In this document: in pieces, positions 59,601 to 64,000 of the stretch | Layout: the number at the start of each line of letters is the position of its first letter | Position numbering within the stretch: the stretch's first letter is position 1 | Source: Carposina sasakii | Taxonomy: Eukaryota > Arthropoda > Insecta > Lepidoptera > Carposinidae | Length of the DNA stretch: 64,000 nt | Direction of reading: 5' to 3' | NCBI GenBank assembly: GCA_014607495.2 | Contig: CP053155.1 | Location: forward strand, 10,106,001-10,170,000 | The notes under the pieces: generated by a model | What the model was told of the DNA's origin: nothing | The model's database searches: none | The model's input: the letters and a program-made list of their open reading frames with translations, nothing else | Position numbers and translations under genes: made by a program

Positions 59601-61453
59601 CCATATAAAGTTACGTTGTTAGGGTCTCCGCCAAACTTTGAAATGTTCTGTTGGACCCATTTAAGTGCTTGAACTTGGTCTCTTAAGCCCATATTACCCG
59701 GGGCATCTTTGTGATCTAGAGACAAGAAACCAAGAATGCCGAGTCTGTAATTAAAACTGACAACGATGACGCCCTTTTCAACGAGAAAATCCGGTCCATG
59801 TACGGAGTCGTCAGTGCCGCTGCCGAATATGAAACCTCCTCCATGAAAGAACACAATAACGGGTTGTAATGTGTCACACTTCGGAGGCAGTGCTAACGCG
59901 TACACATTTAGGTACAGACAGTCCTCGTTGCCAATGACACTGGAGGTCTGCATATCGTACTGTGCACAGATATTGCATGTCTTTGTGGCGTTTCTTACTC
60001 CTTCCCATGGTTCAGCAGGTAAAGGTGGCTGTAAAAGAAATTAATAAAACATTCTAAAAAAAACATAAATTAAAAAATCCAAAAACCCGACTGCGTAAAA
60101 AAGAACCAAATTATGTAATGTATATGTCGAAGGCATATTGTAAAACACGCCCTATTACAAAACGACTAGGCATTTTGAATAGTATGGGTTTTGGAGCGAG
60201 ACAATTTGGCTTCTAGCAATTGGTCTGCTTAATTAATTAGGTTAGGTTATGTTAGACCTGTTAAAATAACAACGCACGAGTCGAGTGAGCGTAGCGAGCA
60301 TGTCCCTGCAGCGACCGGCGAAGTGCTAAAAGGAATTTTTTCTCTCATACTATTCAAAATGCCTAGTCGTTTTGTAATAGGGCGTGTTTTACAATATGCC
60401 TTCGACATATAGATAGCCTTTAAGAAACATGCTCGACATGCTCGGCAGCAAGAAGTTTTCGTTTTGCTGCTGTCTAAAAACTTATATGCGAAAACGGTTA
60501 CGCAACTTTAAGTCGATATAGATCCTAAACGGTTAGTCGGATCGAAAAATGTTGAGAGAAAACTGATAATGTGGGTGATTCCGGCAGGCACACACTTAAA
60601 CCTAAATTAACGTAAAATTATCTAAATTTAAAATGAGTTAATTTAAATTCACTGTACGCGTAAATTCATGTATTTTTATCAAATTGGAGAAAAACCACGC
60701 CTAACATATTCTACTTTAAAAAAGGAACATGAATGTGAAATGATGAATATCGTTGTTTGTTTCCGAGTCATGGATGTTTCTATACTTATCTATGTATTTA
60801 TATACCGTTGCTTAGTACCCACGACACAAGACCTTAGGGATCTTACTGTGGGACTAGGTTAATGTGTTGTGTAGTGTGTGAAGAAAAAAAATACATAGGC
60901 TGTTAAACACATTACCACTCCTTTGCGTCGCGCAGTCGGGTAACTAACTAGGCCATCGTTGAAGTGAAGACTAAGTTTGGAACTAAAACAATTTCATTCA
61001 CTATGGGTGCGCCCACCGCCGGGCCCTACACCCTCCACTGACCCTCGGATCTGATAACTCATAACTGCGAAATCAGGCACTTGCACTAACTACAATCGCC
61101 ACGAGAAACCAGAGTGAATGTTTGAACTTCCGAATTGTAACGCCTAATACAATGTCATTTACTAAAACAATTTCATATGCCTTGTTTTTCTAAACAGAAA
61201 ACAAAATTTATGATTTCCTTAGTAGGTATAGGTATGTAGGTCTAGTACTTATTTGCTATGCATTAAAGAAGACTACATAAAGTAAAACATAGTTTTAATG
61301 AAATTATGAGGTACTCACACGGAATCTCAATTCACCAACTGGGGGCGTCGCATAAGGCACTCCTCTAAAAACAAAATATTCAACTTTGTTAACACTTAGA
61401 ACTGTTCCACCTTGCAGTTTCCCTTCCGTAACTTCGATTACTGGATCGCCCAT
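56684..61453 (-). CDS. Carboxyl/choline esterase (alpha-esterase-like, cytosolic), complete three-exon gene
   Basis: Join on the minus strand: exon 1 61,453-61,319 (45 codons, ends CCGT|GTGAGT, phase 0), exon 2 60,028-58,734 (acceptor TTTTACAG, donor GG|GTATGT, phase 2), exon 3 56,855-56,684 (acceptor TTTGCAG, TGA stop). The splices keep frame and restore family junctions RFR-PPLPAEPW and KYG-NPTP. Product 533 aa, normal for the family. Alpha/beta-hydrolase serine esterase: oxyanion HGGG (107-110), nucleophile Ser190 in GISAGG, acid Glu324 in CSREG, catalytic His438 in ACHGDD. No signal peptide (starts MGDPVIEV), so an intracellular enzyme is likely; substrate unknown, and ester xenobiotics or lipids are typical for the family. 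The elbow reads G-I-S-A-G rather than the usual G-E-S-A-G. Taking the ATG at 59,953 would lose the first 70 residues. Exons are intact although both introns are full of repeats. Subfamily is uncertain. Confidence 0.95.
57060..57956 (-). pseudogene. Decayed basic, coiled-coil-rich ORF nested in esterase intron 2
   Basis: Reading down the minus strand, four coding-like segments follow one another in different frames. They are a Lys/Arg-rich start (57,956-57,847); a short SYRERK piece (about 57,645); a segment with LLDETPPPSP and an Arg-rich run (about 57,560-57,450); and an open charged helical segment (about 57,450-57,105) containing RLEERLKQEI, VPEIVKKKLLL and SEKKKYYEI and ending in a stop. 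A SINE-like repeat (57,661-57,846) sits between the first two, and frameshifts separate the others. The layout (YRER-type motif, TPPxSP linker, then a KLLL/EK-rich helical C-terminus) resembles an uncharacterised protein found in many copies in lepidopteran genomes; this is recall, not a search. No function is assigned. As it shares the esterase strand it could not be spliced out separately and is best read as a dead insertion. Confidence 0.5.
57661..57850 (-). repeat. SINE-like repeat of the ATCATCATCAGCCCA...CTGGACGTAGGCCTCC family
   Basis: Minus-strand copy beginning with a (CAT)n-type run and 'AGTCCAC...GACGTAGGCCT' and ending 'GGGAGGCGC...CCACCTCCCGGACCC'. It interrupts the decayed ORF in esterase intron 2. 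The same family recurs at about 6,415-6,560, 34,310-34,430 and 38,325-38,430. Confidence 0.7.
60123..60409. mobile_element. MITE with ~64-bp perfect terminal inverted repeats and TA target duplication
   Basis: 287 bp. The ends match as inverted repeats over about 64 bp (TATGTCGAAGGC... and ...GCCTTCGACATA), with TA on each side (60,121-60,122 and 60,410-60,411). The interior holds TTAGGTTAGGTTA and a GCACGAGTCGAGTGAGCG block. A TA duplication points to the Tc1/mariner type. The identical arms suggest a recent insertion. No ORF. Confidence 0.85.
60735..60890 (+). repeat. 5'-truncated tRNA-derived SINE body
   Basis: Matches, in the opposite orientation, the body of the SINE at 11,770-12,035: GTTTCCGAGTCATGGATG, CTTAGTACCCACGACACAAG, GTGGGACTAGGTTAATGTG. 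The tRNA-like head is missing. Confidence 0.65.
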
Positions 61454-64000
61454 ATCTTATATCATAAAATATGGTAAAAGGGTGTAAATAACGCGGAATA
61501 TAAATATTATTGTAACCTCAAATTCTTCTAAACAGCAAAAAACCGGGTGCTTTTGACGGTAAACGTCAAACCCATTATAGATTAGACGACCTATAAGTAG
61601 AAATAGGTACACCACTATCAGGCAGGGACAACCCTTTACTTTGCCTTCGAACTCGACCGCAGTTTCGCACTCGCGTTGTTCTGTGTGTGCGTTTTCTTCT
61701 CAGCGAGCTTTAATTAGTTTACTTGTTTACCCCTAGATGCCACTGTTAACCTTAAAAGTTTATTTTTTATTAATACCACTTAATACTAGCTGTCACCACT
61801 GACTTCATCTACGTGATCTATCTATGCCTATATCCTGATATAGGTACAGTTAAACACTCAGATGAATGATAGTTATAGAGTTATTATGATGAATAAGTTA
61901 TATAGCTGCCAAGTTTCATCAAAATCCATTCGGTAATTTTTGTGTGAAAGCTCACAAACTTTAATGTTAAAGTAGTATTCATTCATTCATAATGTGTAAA
62001 AAATCTTTTTTTCCACATTATAGATGGATACTGCTTTTCCCTGTAATGAAAAAAACAAACAAGCATTACAAAGCCTTACTTTCGTTTTGATGATATCCTG
62101 AAGTCTGATTAAACGCTACCCACCGCCATGAAGCAAAACTACCTATATATTGTTGAACTAAATATAGTTTTTTACCATTTGTCACGACACAAGGCCCTTA
62201 AATAATAAAATTCAACCTGAAAATAAGTAAAAAACATTGAGAAATATTTTCCTGCGGGTGCGGTGACCGCCCGCAGCCTCCCACTCCGGATGAACACCTG
62301 TGCACCACAAACAATCCACGTACCAACCACGACAACGAACACTAAATGTCGCCACCGTCTACGTCACTTCCAAACTAACTATACTATCAACCCTGATTTA
62401 CAACTCAACCGCTTCAGCAGGTATCTTGTGAGTTACACGTTTTTATGCTTAAAGTGTCTGTCTCATACATTACGTATCTCAGATTAAAGTGAACTCTTTG
62501 AGCTATGGTTTTTATCGTCACTTTTTATCTCGAAAACAATGACTTTTAAGTTATGATCATGGTGACCATGACTGAAATCTAGAATGACGATCCTAAAATT
62601 CGATTTCTTTCATAAAATTTGTTTTTAAATATTAAACTTAATTTTGAAAGTTGTAACATTAGGTTTAAAAAGAGTTATCATTTTTGTACCTATAGGCCTA
62701 TATATTAATTATTATGTTAAAGGCTAGCTAGACTGAGCCAATAAACTCTACTCTTTGGCTGAACAAGAGGAAAGTTGGATTACTCTGCCCGAATTTTGAA
62801 CGGGACCAACTCATACAATGCGTAAATACAGGGTGATTTTTGGTCGTCAACGTTTCCGAAAACTACGGAATCTCCTCATCATCACGATCATTTTTCTCCA
62901 TGGAAGCATACCTGGGAAGTGTCTGGTTTCCAAAATATTAGGGTCCAAAGTTGAGTAAATAACTGCGTTTTTCTGCATAAATGCACATAGACGCGCGTAC
63001 AATTTTTTCACGAAAAATAATTAATATCTGTCTATAAAAAAACTAACATAAATACTAGATACTATAAATTTCGCACGATCAAGGAATTTAAAAAAAACAT
63101 TCAAAAATTTTATTGAATTGATTTCTCCATATCCGCTTAAAATACAGAAAACTAAATGGGTAAAATGCAAATTAAACTAATGTCTTAATTTAGCGCCTTT
63201 TTCGATTTGGATTCAGATCTGCTGCGGTCGAGATAGCCGGATGCGCACCTGTGTGCTCTCGTGAGAACCAGCCTTATACAACAAACTTATCTAAAAGCCA
63301 CATCACAAAATACACTAAATCCAATCTTATGCCTTGAACGTTACGAGCACAGTAAAGGATGCAGACGCAAATGTAATGCGGTCGTCGCAAAAGGCTGTGT
63401 TCTATTTGTTGTGTTATTTTGTACGCTTCGAACATCCGTGTACACGTCTATTATCGCAACTTTTTAGTGTTGTGTGACCATGTTTCGCAAATAACCCATT
63501 TCTGTAGTAATTTTAATTCCGAAAGTAGGTACCTACCTACTGTGGCTATAGCTACATATGCTGTTACCTACCTACCCATTGTTTACGATGAATTGTCTGG
63601 ACATATCTAGATCATTATGGTAGGTACTTATGAAGGTATGTCTATACTTAGTTATTATGAAAGATGTATGCATAAAGTATGGGGCCCATAAAAGGATAGG
63701 TACACGAAAATCATGCTGGATTAATAAATTAGTTAGCGACTGCTATATTTTATTTATTTTTGTTGTCAGCACGGTTGGAGTCGCGGAGAAGGCTAGTAAT
63801 TAAATTAATCACGTACCTACCTACCTACTTATTTGTGTTGTGTAACCCAAACTTTATTATACCTATATAAACGATTTTGTCTTTAAGTAAAAACATAAAT
63901 AAATAACATATACCAAATATAATAAAAAATCTATAAATACACTAACAACATCACGGACACCCTAACTGCGAACACGTGAGAGTTGTGCAAAATTTGGCTC
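61454..64000. other. Gene-free, 5' flank of the esterase
   Basis: 61,000-61,045 (inside the gene) and this flank carry repeat pieces. 62,250-62,420 is GC-richer with a 74-codon ORF that ends near a CAG|GTATCTT donor-like site. An ACAGGGTGATTTTTGG MITE-like end lies at 62,828. None supports a gene. Confidence 0.4.
61457..61465 (-). promoter_or_regulatory. Two-codon in-frame upstream ORF before the esterase start
   Basis: Minus strand reads ATG ATA TAA GAT ATG, so a Met-Ile-stop mini-ORF ends 3 nt before, and in frame with, the esterase ATG at 61,453. It could reduce initiation at the main start if it lies in the mature 5' UTR. An upstream intron could remove it; no start site is mapped. A TATA-like TATTTATA lies nearby at about 61,496-61,503. 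Confidence 0.4.

Larger units (their letters stand above)
60085..60941 (-). mobile_element. ACCCGACTGCG-TIR DNA element, copy 4, in esterase intron 1
   Basis: Bounded by inverted ACCCGACTGCG (60,085-60,095) and CGCAGTCGGGT (60,931-60,941). Its internal sequence matches copies at 14,419-15,275, 30,393-31,156 and 52,836-53,561, including the AAGAAGTTTTCGT...TGCTGC block. It carries no coding potential, so it is non-autonomous. It has itself received a TA-flanked MITE and a truncated SINE. Confidence 0.7.

Noticed and set aside
59714..59953. ATG at 59,953 as the esterase start
   Set aside because: The frame continues 25 codons upstream with family-typical residues to a clean acceptor, and exon 1 at 61,319-61,453 supplies the true N-terminus.

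Overview
This is a nuclear genomic window from a moth or butterfly (Lepidoptera). It is AT-rich and gene-poor. It is full of repeat types typical of lepidopteran genomes: tRNA-headed SINEs, LINE 3' tails ending in (AATAA)n, the 'CGGCCAAGTGCGAGTCGGACT...GTACGGAACCC' element, cctacctacc/taggtacc runs and (ACAAACMG)n tracts. It also holds a bacterial-type beta-cyanoalanine/cysteine synthase gene of the kind known to have been acquired horizontally by Lepidoptera. There are no operons or bacterial features.

Layout. 1-22.3 kb has no gene I can name. It holds a GC-rich element (3.05-3.47 kb), a possible decayed multi-exon gene (5.05-5.84 kb, +), a 19-bp minisatellite (7.7 kb), a tRNA-derived SINE (11.8-12.0 kb), a large TIR element with a giant hairpin (14.4-15.3 kb) and a 2.5-kb composite element (19.0-21.5 kb) interrupted by a hAT-type MITE with an intact 8-bp target duplication. 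22.3-23.4 kb carries the intronless cyanoalanine synthase gene (-) with a recognisable insect core promoter. 23.7-33 kb is a transposon graveyard: a nested pair of fold-back elements, a LINE reverse-transcriptase C-terminus split by a Harbinger-like element, and further TIR and MITE copies. 33-56 kb contains one good tRNA-Thr(UGU) gene, a 440-bp tandem duplication carrying a possible micro-exon, and three minus-strand exon candidates that share splice phase 1 (33,953-34,098; 43,351-43,457; 52,553-52,639) but no recognised family. 56.7-61.5 kb is a complete three-exon, 533-aa cytosolic-type carboxylesterase (-); its introns hold a decayed multicopy-type ORF and a three-deep transposon nest. 61.5-64 kb has no gene I can support.

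Functional view. The two confident protein genes, cyanide detoxification/sulfur amino-acid enzyme and carboxylesterase, both belong to families used by caterpillars to handle host-plant chemistry. They are 33 kb apart and there is no sign that they work as a unit. I did not find a convincing new biological system. The most unusual points are the eukaryotic promoter on a bacterial-origin gene, the altered active-site motifs in that enzyme, the directly readable transposon nesting with empty sites, and the unassigned exon candidates.
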